Source: Pseudolysinimonas sp051954455 | GTDB taxonomy: Bacteria; Actinomycetota; Actinomycetes; Actinomycetales; Microbacteriaceae | Direction: 5' to 3' | Length of the DNA: 64,000 bases | NCBI RefSeq assembly: GCF_051954455.1 | Contig: NZ_JBQCHS010000018.1 | Location: forward strand, 74,811 to 138,810 | Shown: in pieces, positions 30,805 through 39,613 of the stretch | Layout: each line of letters opens with the position of its first letter | How positions within the stretch are numbered: the stretch's first letter is position 1 | The notes under the pieces: model-generated | What the model was told of the DNA's origin: nothing | The model's database searches: none | The model's input: only the letters and a program-made list of their open reading frames with translations | Position numbers and translations under genes: made by a program

Positions 30805-31925
30805 GGCACGTGCCGCTCGCCGGGTCCGACGTACTCCGACAGCGGCCGGATGAGCGCATTGGCGCTCCGCTGCTCCATCACGTGCGCGGTCCAGCCGGTC
30901 ACCCGCGCCGCGACGAACAGCGGCGTGAAGACCTCGGTGTCGAAGCCCATGAGGTGGTAGGCCGGGCCGGACGGGTAGTCGAGGTTGGGCTTGATGCTCT
31001 TGCGGGCGTCCATCGCGTCGGCGAGCGTGTCGTACATCGCGATGATGTCGGGGCGGTCGTATTCGGCGACGAGGGTGTCGAGGGCGGCGCGCATGGTCGG
31101 CACGCGGGAGTCGCCGTTCTTGTAGACGCGGTGACCGAATCCCATGATCTTGCGCTTCTCGGCGAGGGCCTCGTCGAGCCAGGCCTCGGCGCGGGAGGCG
31201 TCGCCGATCTCGTCGAAGACGTGCATGACGGCCTCGTTGGCGCCGCCGTGCAGCGGGCCCTTGAGGGCGCCGATCGCGGCGGTGACCGCGGAGTAGATGT
31301 CGGCGAGGGTGGAGGTGACGACGCGGGCGGTGAAGGTGGAGGCGTTGAAGGAGTGCTCGGCGTAGAGGGTCATGGAGACGTCGAACGCCTCGACCACGAC
31401 GAGCTCCGGGACCTCGCCTAGGGCCATGTGCAGGAAGTTGGCGCTGTAGCCGAGGTCGTCCCGCGGCTCGACGAGCGGCAGGTCGTGCCGGCGGCGCTGG
31501 ATGTACGCGACGATCGCGGGGAGCTTCGCGAACAGGGTCGTCGCCTTCGCGAGGTTCGCCTCCGGGGTGTCGTCGGCGGCGGTCGGGTCCTCCGCGCCGA
31601 GGAAGCTCACGGCGGTGCGGACGATGTCCATCGGGTGGGCGTCGCGCGGCAGGTCGTCGATGACCCGCTTCACGCGCTCGTCGAGGTGCCGCTGCCCGCG
31701 CTCGGCCCGCTCGAACTCGGCCAGCTGCAGCTCGTCGGGCAGTTCGCCGTGCCAGAGCAGGTAGGCGACCTCCTCGAACGAGCACCGGTCGGCGAGCTCC
31801 TGCACCGGGTAGCCGCGGTAGAGCAACGAGTTGGTGTCGGGATTGACCTTCGAGATCGCGGTGGTGTCGACGACGACGCCGGCCAGTCCCTTTCGAATGT
31901 CCGGCCCCTTCTTGATGTCGGTCAT
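30801..31925 (-). CDS. prpC: 2-methylcitrate synthase / citrate synthase
   Basis: 374 residues, the compact citrate synthase form. Condenses propionyl-CoA (or acetyl-CoA) with oxaloacetate. Catalytic blocks GPLHGGANEAVM and MGFGHRVYK are present, and NSLLYRGYPVQELAD marks the family. Third gene of prpD-prpB-prpC, which supports methylcitrate synthase as the main role. Only 5 nt separate it from prpB. Confidence 0.92.
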   Translation of the reverse strand: MTDIKKGPDIRKGLAGVVVDTTAISKVNPDTNSLLYRGYPVQELADRCSFEEVAYLLWHGELPDELQLAEFERAERGQRHLDERVKRVIDDLPRDAHPMDIVRTAVSFLGAEDPTAADDTPEANLAKATTLFAKLPAIVAYIQRRRHDLPLVEPRDDLGYSANFLHMALGEVPELVVVEAFDVSMTLYAEHSFNASTFTARVVTSTLADIYSAVTAAIGALKGPLHGGANEAVMHVFDEIGDASRAEAWLDEALAEKRKIMGFGHRVYKNGDSRVPTMRAALDTLVAEYDRPDIIAMYDTLADAMDARKSIKPNLDYPSGPAYHLMGFDTEVFTPLFVAARVTGWTAHVMEQRSANALIRPLSEYVGPGERHVP

Positions 31926-31930
31926 GGTGG

Positions 31931-32839
31931 TCAGCTCCTGTTGTTGGCGAGGTCGAAGGTGAAGACGTCGGCGTCGAAGGCGGAGTACGCCTCGTAGTCG
32001 ACGAGTTCGTAGAGGCGGGCGCGGGTCTGCATGGTAGGCACCTGCGATTGGAGGGACCCCTCCGCCGCGAGCGCGTCGAGCCCGCGCTCGATGGCGCCCA
32101 TCGCGATCCGCAGGAGCGACACCGGGAAGATCACCATGTTGACGCCGACGTCCTGCAGCTGCTGCACGGTGAACAGCTCGCTCTTGCCGAACTCGGTCAT
32201 GTTGGCCAGGATCGGCACGTCGACCGCGCGGCGCATCGCCTCGAACTCGGAGAGGTCGGCCATCGCCTCCGCGAAGATCGCGTCCGCGCCGGCGTCGGCC
32301 AGCGCCTTCGCCCGTTCGGTCGCGGCCTCGAGGCCCTCGACGCCGCGGATGTCGGTGCGGGCCATGATCACGAAGTCGGGATCGCGGCGCGCCTGCACCG
32401 CCGCGCGGATCCGGTTCACGGCGGTCGCCTGGTCGACGACCTCCTTGCCGTCCAGGTGCCCGCAGCGCTTGGGGTTGACCTGGTCCTCCAGGTGGACGCC
32501 GGCGACGCCCGCGTCCTCCAGCAGCTGCACGGTGCGGGCGACGTTCATCGGCTCGCCGAACCCGGTGTCGCCGTCGATGAGCGTCGGGAGGTCGGTGGTG
32601 CGCGAGATCTGAGCCCCGCGCTGCGCGACCTCGGTGAGCGTCGTCAGGCCGATGTCCGGGAGCCCGAGCTCGTTGGCCATGACGGCGCCGGAGATGTAGA
32701 CGCCCTCGAAGCCCTTCTCCTGGATGAGGCGCGCGCTGAGCGGCGTGAACGCGCCCGGGAACCGCTGGATGGTGCCGCTCGCGAGCCCGGCGCGGAACGC
32801 CTGCCGCTTCTGCGACGGCGTGACGGTGGAGTGCAGCAT
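31931..32839 (-). CDS. prpB: Methylisocitrate lyase
   Basis: 302 residues. Cleaves 2-methylisocitrate to pyruvate and succinate. The catalytic KRCGHLDGK loop and VHLEDQVNP metal site are present, together with FPGAFTPLSARLIQEKGFEG at the N-terminus. ATG 32839 overlaps the prpD stop (ATGA). Middle gene of the 2-methylcitrate operon that removes propionyl-CoA. Confidence 0.95.
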   Translation of the reverse strand: MLHSTVTPSQKRQAFRAGLASGTIQRFPGAFTPLSARLIQEKGFEGVYISGAVMANELGLPDIGLTTLTEVAQRGAQISRTTDLPTLIDGDTGFGEPMNVARTVQLLEDAGVAGVHLEDQVNPKRCGHLDGKEVVDQATAVNRIRAAVQARRDPDFVIMARTDIRGVEGLEAATERAKALADAGADAIFAEAMADLSEFEAMRRAVDVPILANMTEFGKSELFTVQQLQDVGVNMVIFPVSLLRIAMGAIERGLDALAAEGSLQSQVPTMQTRARLYELVDYEAYSAFDADVFTFDLANNRS

Positions 32840-34353
32840 CAGAACAGTCCCTTCGGTCCGGTCGGGAGCCCCGCGGGTGCGACGACGTTGAGCTCGCGCA
32901 CCTCGTCGGCGGTCAGCTCCGGCAGGCGCTCCGCCAGGGCGAGGAAGCGGTCGATCTCCGCGCCGTCGATCACGCCGTCGGCCAGGGTGCGCAGCTTCCG
33001 CACGTAGTCGGCGCGCTGGAAGGGCCGGGCGCCGAGCGGGTGCGCGTCCGCGACCGCGATCTCCTCCACGATGCGGCTGCCGTCGGTCAGCGTCGCCTCC
33101 ATCCGACCGCCGAACGCCTGCTCCTTCGGGTCGAGCGAGTGGTAGCGGCGCGTCCACTCCGGGTCCTCGAGCGTCGTCACCTTGCGCCACAGCGCGACCG
33201 TGTCGGCGCGGCCCGCGCGCTCCGGGGCGTAGGCGCCCACGTGATCCCACGCGCCGTCCTGCAGCGCCACCGTGAAGATGTAGGGCACCGAGTGGTCGAG
33301 GGTCTCGCGGCTCGCGGTCGGGTCGTACTTCTGCGGGTCGTTCGCGCCCGATCCGATCACGTAGTGGGTGTGGTGGCTGGTGTGCAGGACGATGGAGGCG
33401 ACCCTCTCCGGGTCGCGCAGCTCCGGGTGCTCGGCGCCCACCCGCCGGGCGAGATCGATGAACGCCTGCGCCTGGTACTCCGCCGAGTGCTCCTTGGTGA
33501 AGGAGTCGAGGATCGCGCGCTTGGCCTCGCCGCGCTCCGGCAGCGGGACCTCGTAGCGGGCCTCCGGGCCGTCGAGCAGCCACGCGATCACGCCGTCCTC
33601 GCCCTCCCAGATCGGTGACGGCGACGTCTGCCCGCGCAGGGCCCGGTCCACCGCCTCGACGGCCATCTTGCCCGCGAACGCCGGCGCGTAGGCCTTCCAG
33701 GTCGAGATCTCGCCCTTGCGCGACTGGCGGGTCGCCGTGGTCACGTGCAGCGCCTGCCCGATCGCCTGGAAGATCACCTCGGGAGAGAGCCCGAGCAGCG
33801 TCCCGATGCCCGCGGCCGCGCTCGGCCCGAGGTGCGCCACGTGGTCGATCTTGTGCGCGTGCAGGCTGATCGCCTTCGCGAGGTCGATCTGGACCTCGTA
33901 CCCGGTCGCGATCCCGCGCACCAGCTCGGCGCCCGAGCGGCCGGCGTGCTGCGCGACCGCGAGGATCGGCGGGATGTTGTCGCCCGGGTGCGAGTACTCC
34001 GCGGCGAGGAACGTGTCGTGGTAGTCGAGCTCGCGCACGGCGACGCCGTTCGCCCACGCCGCCCACTCCGGCGACACCCGCTCCGTCACCCCGAACACCG
34101 CGGCGCCGGGACCCGCCGCCCCGGGCGCGGCCGGGTGCGCGAGCGCCTGGTCGCGGGCCGCCGTCACCGGCGCCCGGCCGAGCGACGCGACCGCGACCGC
34201 GGCGTTGTCGATCACCCGGTTCACGATCATCTCCGCGACCTCGGGAGCGACCTCCACCGGGTCGGCGGCGACCTCGGCGATGCGCCAGGCGAGCTGCTCC
34301 TCGCGCGGGAACGGCTCGGAACTCGGACGGGGGCGCACCACGACGGTCTTCAT
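32839..34353 (-). CDS. prpD: 2-methylcitrate dehydratase (MmgE/PrpD family)
   Basis: 504 residues. Dehydrates 2-methylcitrate. MmgE/PrpD landmarks: NGVAVRELDYHDTFLAAEYS, HPGDNIPPILA, HTSHHTHYVIGSGANDPQ and DHSVPYIFTVALQDG. First gene of the operon. ATG 34353 follows -10 TAACCT (minus strand, 34366-34361) by 7 nt, so the transcript is probably leaderless. 56 bp separate it from the divergent thrS. No PrpR-type regulator gene is next to it. Confidence 0.94.
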   Translation of the reverse strand: MKTVVVRPRPSSEPFPREEQLAWRIAEVAADPVEVAPEVAEMIVNRVIDNAAVAVASLGRAPVTAARDQALAHPAAPGAAGPGAAVFGVTERVSPEWAAWANGVAVRELDYHDTFLAAEYSHPGDNIPPILAVAQHAGRSGAELVRGIATGYEVQIDLAKAISLHAHKIDHVAHLGPSAAAGIGTLLGLSPEVIFQAIGQALHVTTATRQSRKGEISTWKAYAPAFAGKMAVEAVDRALRGQTSPSPIWEGEDGVIAWLLDGPEARYEVPLPERGEAKRAILDSFTKEHSAEYQAQAFIDLARRVGAEHPELRDPERVASIVLHTSHHTHYVIGSGANDPQKYDPTASRETLDHSVPYIFTVALQDGAWDHVGAYAPERAGRADTVALWRKVTTLEDPEWTRRYHSLDPKEQAFGGRMEATLTDGSRIVEEIAVADAHPLGARPFQRADYVRKLRTLADGVIDGAEIDRFLALAERLPELTADEVRELNVVAPAGLPTGPKGLF

Positions 34354-34360
34354 CGGGTCC

Positions 34361-34402
34361 AGGTTAGGCAGGAACGAGCCCGCGCGGTCGCGACGATATC
34401 GT
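34361..34402. promoter_or_regulatory. Divergent leaderless promoters of prpD (-) and thrS (+)
   Basis: Minus strand: TAACCT at 34366-34361, 7 nt before ATG 34353. Plus strand: TATCGT at 34397-34402, 7 nt before GTG 34410. Neither gene has a Shine-Dalgarno, consistent with transcription starting at the start codon. No -35 was clear. Confidence 0.6.
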
Positions 34403-34409
34403 TGGCAGG

Positions 34410-36377
34410 GTGAGCGCACAGACCGGTTTCGACCTGTTCCCCGACCGCTCCGTGATCGCGATCCGCGTGAACGGCGAGCTGAAGGACAAGGCGACCGAGC
34501 TCACGACGACCGAGGGTGTGGAGCCCGTCGCCGTCGACTCCGCCGACGGCCTCGCCATCCTCCGCCACTCCACCGCGCACGTCATGGCGCAGGCGGTGCA
34601 GCGCATCAACCCGGAGGCGAGGCTCGGGATCGGGCCGCCCGTCACCGACGGCTTCTACTACGACTTCGACGTCGCCGAGCCCTTCACCCCGGAGGATCTC
34701 AAGGCGATCGAGAAGGAGATGGACCGCATCATCCGCTCCGGGCAGCGGTTCGTGCGCCGCGTCGTCACCGAGGACGAGGCGCGCGCCGAGCTCGCCGACG
34801 AGCCCTACAAGCTGGAGCTCATCGGGTTGAAGGGCCGCGTCGGGCACGGCGAGGGATCGGGCGACGACGGGGAGTCGGTCGAGGTCGGCGGCGCCGAGCT
34901 CACCATCTACGACAACGTCGACCGCGACGGGAACACCGCCTGGAAGGACCTCTGCCGCGGCCCGCACGTGCCGAACACGGGCGCCCTCGGCGTCTACCGC
35001 CTGATGCGGATCGCCGCCGCCTACTGGCGCGGGTCCGAGAAGAACCCGCAGCTGCAGCGCATCTACGGCACCGCCTGGCCGACCAAGGACGAGCTCCGGT
35101 CGTACCTCGAGCGCCTCGAGGAGGCCGCCAAGCGCGATCACCGCAAGCTCGGCCGCGAGCTCGACCTCTTCTCGTTCCCGGACGAGATCGGCTCCGGCCT
35201 GTCGGTCTGGCATCCGCGCGGCGGCATCGTCCGCATGGAGATGGAGCAGCACGCCCGCAAGCGCCACGTCGACGCGGGCTACACCTACGTGTACACGCCC
35301 CACATCTCCAAGCAGGACCTGTTCCGCACCTCCGGCCACCTCCAGACCTACAAGGAGGGCATGTTCCCGCCCATCAACATGGACGAGGAGCGCGACGCCG
35401 AGGGCACCATCACCAAGCAGGGCACCGACTACTACCTGAAGCCGATGAACTGCCCGATGCACATCCTGATCTACAAGGAGCGCGCGCGGAGCTACCGCGA
35501 CCTCCCGATGCGGCTGGCGGAGAACGGCACGGTCTATCGCAACGAGCTCTCGGGGGCCCTGCACGGCCTGACCCGCGTGCGCGGCTTCACGCAGGACGAC
35601 TCGCACCTGTTCGTCACCCCCGACCAGCTCGAGGACGAGGCGACCAAGGTCCTCGAGTTCGTCATCTCGATGCTGCGCGACTTCGGCCTCGACGACTTCG
35701 AGCTCGAGCTCTCGATGCGCGACGACCACAAGGACAAGTGGATCGGCTCCGACGAGTTCTGGGAGTACTCGACGAACGCGCTCCGCAACGTGGCGCAGTC
35801 GTCCGGCCTCAAACTCACGGAGATGCCGGGGGAGGCCGCGTTCTACGGGCCCAAGATCGACCTCAAGACCCGCGACGCGCTCGGCCGCACCTGGCAGCTG
35901 TCGACGGTGCAGGTCGACCCGAACCTGCCCGAGCGGTTCGAGCTCGAGTTCACCGACCGCGACGGGCAGCGCAAGCGCCCGATCATGATCCATCGCGCCC
36001 TGTTCGGCTCCATCGAGCGCTTCTTCGCCATCCTGCTTGAGCACTACGCGGGCGCGTTCCCGGTGTGGCTCGCGCCCGTGCAGGTCGTCGGGATCCCGGT
36101 GGCGGAGGAGTACGCCGACTACCTCGGCGGCGTGGTCGACCGGCTTCGCGCGGAGGGCGTGCGCGCCGAGCTCGACGCGAGCGACGAGCGGATGCAGAAG
36201 AAGATCCGCACCGCCACCACCATGAAGGTGCCGTTCCAGCTGATCGCGGGGGAGAAGGATCGCGACGCCGGCACGGTGAGCTTCCGGTTCCGCGACGGCA
36301 CCCAGGACAACGGGGTGCCGATCAACGAGGCCGTGCGCCGGATCCGTGAGGCGATCGACACCAAGGCGCAGGTCTAG
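34410..36377 (+). CDS. thrS: Threonyl-tRNA synthetase
   Basis: 655 residues, class II synthetase charging tRNA-Thr. A TGS-like N-terminus is followed by the editing domain (RHSTAHVMAQAVQR, HxxxH), the catalytic core (zinc ligand in MNCPMH, motif 2 YRNELSGALHGLTRVRGFTQ, motif 3 near RPIMIHRALFGSIERF) and a C-terminal anticodon-binding domain. GTG 34410 is 7 nt after a TATCGT -10. The HIT gene follows after 8 nt, the usual actinobacterial order. Confidence 0.97.
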   Translation: MSAQTGFDLFPDRSVIAIRVNGELKDKATELTTTEGVEPVAVDSADGLAILRHSTAHVMAQAVQRINPEARLGIGPPVTDGFYYDFDVAEPFTPEDLKAIEKEMDRIIRSGQRFVRRVVTEDEARAELADEPYKLELIGLKGRVGHGEGSGDDGESVEVGGAELTIYDNVDRDGNTAWKDLCRGPHVPNTGALGVYRLMRIAAAYWRGSEKNPQLQRIYGTAWPTKDELRSYLERLEEAAKRDHRKLGRELDLFSFPDEIGSGLSVWHPRGGIVRMEMEQHARKRHVDAGYTYVYTPHISKQDLFRTSGHLQTYKEGMFPPINMDEERDAEGTITKQGTDYYLKPMNCPMHILIYKERARSYRDLPMRLAENGTVYRNELSGALHGLTRVRGFTQDDSHLFVTPDQLEDEATKVLEFVISMLRDFGLDDFELELSMRDDHKDKWIGSDEFWEYSTNALRNVAQSSGLKLTEMPGEAAFYGPKIDLKTRDALGRTWQLSTVQVDPNLPERFELEFTDRDGQRKRPIMIHRALFGSIERFFAILLEHYAGAFPVWLAPVQVVGIPVAEEYADYLGGVVDRLRAEGVRAELDASDERMQKKIRTATTMKVPFQLIAGEKDRDAGTVSFRFRDGTQDNGVPINEAVRRIREAIDTKAQV

Positions 36378-36385
36378 CGGCCGGG

Positions 36386-36961
36386 ATGCGCGACTACGAC
36401 GGGACCGAGTACGACGCGGTCGAATCCTCGGACGGCTTCGCGGGCGTGCCCGACGGCCTGCAGCGGCTGTGGACGCCGCACCGGATCGCGTACATCGAGC
36501 AGTCGTCGGCCGAGCGCGCGAGCGGCGAGTGCGTGTTCTGCGTCGCGCCCACGATGTCCGACGAGAAGGCGCTCATCGTGCACCGCGGGGCGAGCGCGTA
36601 CGTGATCCTCAACCTCTTCCCCTACAACAGCGGCCACCTGCTCGTCGTGCCGTACCGCCACGTCGCGACCTACGACCTGGCGACCCCCGAGGAGACGGCC
36701 GAGATCACGACCCTCACGCAGACCGCGATGCGCGTGCTCGCCGCGACCTCGCACCCGCACGGGTTCAACATCGGCATGAACCAGGGCGCGGTCGCGGGAG
36801 CCGGGATCTCGGAGCACCTGCACCAGCACGTCGTGCCGCGCTGGGCCTCCGACGCCAACTTCCTGCCGATCATCGGGCAGACGAAGGCGATCCCGACGCT
36901 GCTCGGCGAGGCCCGCGCCCAGCTCGCCGACGCCTGGCCGGCCTCCCCGCCGGTCGAGTAG
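36386..36961 (+). CDS. HIT-family hydrolase/phosphorylase (Ap4A phosphorylase-like)
   Basis: 191 residues. The histidine triad HLHQHVVPRW near 140 carries the nucleophilic His. GECVFCVAPT at 46-55 and LNLFPYNSGHLLVVPYRHV are typical of the actinobacterial HIT proteins related to Rv2613c, a diadenosine tetraphosphate phosphorylase. It probably degrades Ap4A made by aminoacyl-tRNA synthetases such as the adjacent ThrRS (inference). Co-directional with thrS, 8-nt gap; convergent with pdxY. Confidence 0.88.
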   Translation: MRDYDGTEYDAVESSDGFAGVPDGLQRLWTPHRIAYIEQSSAERASGECVFCVAPTMSDEKALIVHRGASAYVILNLFPYNSGHLLVVPYRHVATYDLATPEETAEITTLTQTAMRVLAATSHPHGFNIGMNQGAVAGAGISEHLHQHVVPRWASDANFLPIIGQTKAIPTLLGEARAQLADAWPASPPVE

Positions 36962-36970
36962 CCCGCTGCG

Positions 36971-37822
36971 TCAGCGGACCCGCGCGACCTCGAACTGCAT
37001 CCGCGGGTGCGCGTACGTCTCCTGCGACTCCACGAGCAGCAGCTCCCGCGACCCCGCGTCGAGCGTGTTCTGCAGCAGGTCGAAGACGCTCGACGTCGTC
37101 CGTGCGAGGGCGTCCGCAGCGTCGCCCGTGCGCCGGAAGTGGGCGGTGAACAGCGCAGCCGTGACGTCGCCGGAGCCGTTCGCCTTCATCCCGAGCCGCG
37201 GCGTCTGCACGATCCACGCGCCGTCGTCGGTGACGGCCATCATCTCGATCGTCCCGGGGTCCGCGTCCGGGCGCTCGACGCTCGTCACGAGCACCGTGCG
37301 CGGCCCCATCGCCCGCGCCGCGTCGGCGGCCTCCAGCGTGGACTCGAGGGAGTAGGGCTCCCGCCCGGTGAGGAACCCCAGCTCGAACTGGTTCGGCGTG
37401 ATGAGGTCGGCGACCGGCACGACCCGCTCGCGCAGCAGCACCGGGATCGCCGGCGCGACGAAGCAGCCGGACGCCGCGTTGCCCATCACCGGGTCGCAGG
37501 CGTAGATCGCGTCGGGATTGGCCGCCTTCACGCGCGCGACCGCGTCGATCACGACCTCCCCGATGCCCTCGCTGCCCTGGTAGCCCGAGAGCACGACGTC
37601 GATCTCGCCGAGCACGCCGCGCTCCTCGATCCCGAGGATCACGTCGCGCACGTCGTCGGGGGAGATGAGCGGTCCGCGCCAGGCGCCGTACCCGGTGTGG
37701 TTCGAGAAGGTCACGGTGTAGACCGGCAGGACCTCGACCCCGATGCGCTGGAGCGGGAAGACCGCCGCGGAGTTGCCGACGTGCCCGTACGCGACGGCCG
37801 ACTGGATCGAGAGGATCTTCAC
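36971..37822 (-). CDS. pdxY: Pyridoxal kinase (PdxY type)
   Basis: 283 residues. Phosphorylates pyridoxal in vitamin B6 salvage. Ribokinase-like landmarks: ILSIQSAVAYGHVGNSAA (N-terminus), YTVTFSNHTGYG, CDPVMGN, ITPNQFELGFLTG and the catalytic GMKANGSGDVTAALF. Start is GTG 37822, 6 nt after a TAGATT -10 on the minus strand, so probably leaderless. Start codons of pdxY and pdxS are only 23 bp apart. Confidence 0.93.
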   Translation of the reverse strand: MKILSIQSAVAYGHVGNSAAVFPLQRIGVEVLPVYTVTFSNHTGYGAWRGPLISPDDVRDVILGIEERGVLGEIDVVLSGYQGSEGIGEVVIDAVARVKAANPDAIYACDPVMGNAASGCFVAPAIPVLLRERVVPVADLITPNQFELGFLTGREPYSLESTLEAADAARAMGPRTVLVTSVERPDADPGTIEMMAVTDDGAWIVQTPRLGMKANGSGDVTAALFTAHFRRTGDAADALARTTSSVFDLLQNTLDAGSRELLLVESQETYAHPRMQFEVARVR

Positions 37823-37828
37823 GCCACC

Positions 37829-37838
37829 AATCTAGAAT
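37829..37838. promoter_or_regulatory. Overlapping divergent -10 elements of pdxY and pdxS
   Basis: Sequence AATCTAGAAT. Plus-strand TAGAAT (37833-37838) is 7 nt before the pdxS ATG. Minus-strand TAGATT (37834-37829) is 6 nt before the pdxY GTG. The two -10 hexamers share the central TA of TCTAGA. Confidence 0.7.
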
Positions 37839-37845
37839 CAGTGCC

Positions 37846-38748
37846 ATGCCCGACACTCCGGCCACCCCCGCCACCGGTACCGCCCGCGTCAAGCGCGGCC
37901 TCGCCGAGATGCTCAAGGGCGGCGTCATCATGGACGTCGTCACCGCCGACCAGGCGAAGATCGCGGAGGACGCCGGCGCCGTCGCCGTCATGGCGCTCGA
38001 GCGCGTCCCGGCCGACATCCGCGCCCAGGGCGGCGTCGCCCGCATGAGCGACCCCGACCTCATCGACGGCATCATCGAGGCCGTCTCGATCCCGGTCATG
38101 GCCAAGGCCCGCATCGGCCACTTCGTCGAGGCGCAGGTGCTCCAGTCGCTCGGCGTCGACTACATCGACGAGTCGGAGGTGCTCTCGCCCGCCGACTACG
38201 TCAACCACATCGACAAGTGGCCCTTCACCGTGCCGTTCGTCTGCGGCGCCACCAACCTCGGGGAGGCGCTCCGTCGCATCACCGAGGGCGCGGCGATGAT
38301 CCGCTCCAAGGGCGAGGCGGGCACCGGCGACGTGTCGGAGGCGACCAAGCACATCCGCACCATCACGGGCGAGATCAACGCCCTGAAGGCCAGGACGAAG
38401 GACGAGCTGTACGTCGCGGCGAAAGAGCTGCAGGCGCCCTACGACCTGGTCGCCGAGGTCGCCGAGACGGGCAAGCTCCCCGTCGTGCTGTTCACGGCGG
38501 GCGGCGTCGCGACGCCGGCCGACGCCGCGCTCATGATGCAGCTCGGGGCGGACGGCGTGTTCGTCGGCTCCGGCATCTTCAAGTCGGGGGAGCCGGCCAA
38601 GCGCGCCGCCGCGATCGTCAAGGCGACGACCTTCTTCGACGACCCGGCCGAGATCGCCGCGGCGTCGCGCGGCCTCGGCGAGGCCATGGTCGGCATCAAC
38701 GTCGCCGACCTCGCCGCGCCGCACCGGCTCGCCGAGCGTGGCTGGTAG
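37846..38748 (+). CDS. pdxS: Pyridoxal 5'-phosphate synthase lyase subunit
   Basis: 300 residues. Makes PLP from ribose 5-phosphate, glyceraldehyde 3-phosphate and ammonia supplied by PdxT. Landmarks: RVKRGLAEMLKGGVIMDVV, the active-site lysine in VMAKARIGH, the second lysine in MIRSKGEAGTGDV, and LMMQLGADGVFVGSGIF. ATG is 7 nt after TAGAAT. It overlaps pdxT by 11 bp. Confidence 0.97.
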   Translation: MPDTPATPATGTARVKRGLAEMLKGGVIMDVVTADQAKIAEDAGAVAVMALERVPADIRAQGGVARMSDPDLIDGIIEAVSIPVMAKARIGHFVEAQVLQSLGVDYIDESEVLSPADYVNHIDKWPFTVPFVCGATNLGEALRRITEGAAMIRSKGEAGTGDVSEATKHIRTITGEINALKARTKDELYVAAKELQAPYDLVAEVAETGKLPVVLFTAGGVATPADAALMMQLGADGVFVGSGIFKSGEPAKRAAAIVKATTFFDDPAEIAAASRGLGEAMVGINVADLAAPHRLAERGW

Positions 38749-39331
38749 CGGCCCGCGCGTCGGGGTCCTCGCGCTGCAGGGCGACGTCCGCGAGCACCTC
38801 GCCGTTCTCCGTGGGCTCGGGGCGGACGCCGTCCCCGTGCGCCGGCCGGCGGAGCTCGACGATGTCGCGGGGCTGGTTATCCCGGGCGGCGAGTCGACGG
38901 TGGTGGACAAGCTGAGCCGGGCGTTCGGGCTGCGCGAACCGCTCGTCTCCCGGATCACCGGCGGGATGCCGGTCTACGGCACATGCGCCGGCCTGATCAT
39001 GCTGAGCGACCGGGTCACCGACGCGATCGCGGGGCAGCAGACCCTCGGCGGCCTTGACGTCACCGTGCGGCGCAACGCGTTCGGCAACCAGAACGACTCA
39101 TTCGAGACGGATCTCGACATCCCGGAGCTCGGGGATCCGGCCGTGCACGCGGTGTTCATCCGCGCGCCCGCCGTGACTGAGACGGGCCCCGATGTCGTGA
39201 TCCTCGCGGCGCTCGACGACGGGCGGATCGTCGCGGTGGAGCAGGGGAACCTCCTCGGCACCGCGTTCCACCCCGAGGTCACCGGTGAGGATCGGTTCCA
39301 CCGTCGCTTCCTGCAGCGCGTCGCCGGCTGA
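38738..39331 (+). CDS. pdxT: Pyridoxal 5'-phosphate synthase glutaminase subunit
   Basis: 197 residues. Hydrolyses glutamine and channels ammonia to PdxS. Triad landmarks: Cys in VYGTCAGLIML, His and Glu in GTAFHPEVTG. Also VGVLALQGDVREHL and LVIPGGESTV. GTG 38738 lies inside the end of pdxS (11-bp overlap), giving tight coupling of the two subunits. Its 3' end overlaps a convergent small gene by 53 bp. Confidence 0.95.
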   Translation: MAGSGPRVGVLALQGDVREHLAVLRGLGADAVPVRRPAELDDVAGLVIPGGESTVVDKLSRAFGLREPLVSRITGGMPVYGTCAGLIMLSDRVTDAIAGQQTLGGLDVTVRRNAFGNQNDSFETDLDIPELGDPAVHAVFIRAPAVTETGPDVVILAALDDGRIVAVEQGNLLGTAFHPEVTGEDRFHRRFLQRVAG

Positions 39332-39524
39332 TCAGGCGCGCGATGCCGAGCGCGATGAATGCGGCAGCGCTGCAGAGGAACGTCAGCCCGACGGAGAACT
39401 CGCTCGTCATCCGGATCGCTCCGAAGACCGCCTCGGCGACGCCCACGCAGATCGAGACGAAGCCCCACAGGCGCCACCGCGAGATCGGCGGCGTCGGGTC
39501 GTTGCTGTCGGCGAGTCCGAGCAT
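39279..39524 (-). CDS. Small two-helix membrane protein overlapping pdxT
   Basis: 81 residues with two membrane helices (WGFVSICVGVAEAVFGAI and VGLTFLCSAAAFIALGIARL). The last 53 bp are antisense to the end of pdxT. The hydrophobic pattern is too regular to be a random shadow, but no family is recognised and no clear ribosome site was found. Confidence 0.5.
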   Translation of the reverse strand: MLGLADSNDPTPPISRWRLWGFVSICVGVAEAVFGAIRMTSEFSVGLTFLCSAAAFIALGIARLISRRRAAGSDGGTDPHR

Positions 39525-39573
39525 CTCTCCAGTCTGCGCCCCGCGCGGCCGAAAGCGCCCCGGCGCGCCCGGG

Positions 39574-39579
39574 TAGCAT
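39574..39579 (+). promoter_or_regulatory. -10 element of yebC
   Basis: TAGCAT about 35 nt upstream of GTG 39614; the leader contains RBS GAAGGAG. Confidence 0.5.
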
Positions 39580-39613
39580 TGAGCGTCTTTCCCGGAACAC
39601 CGAAGGAGCAGCC

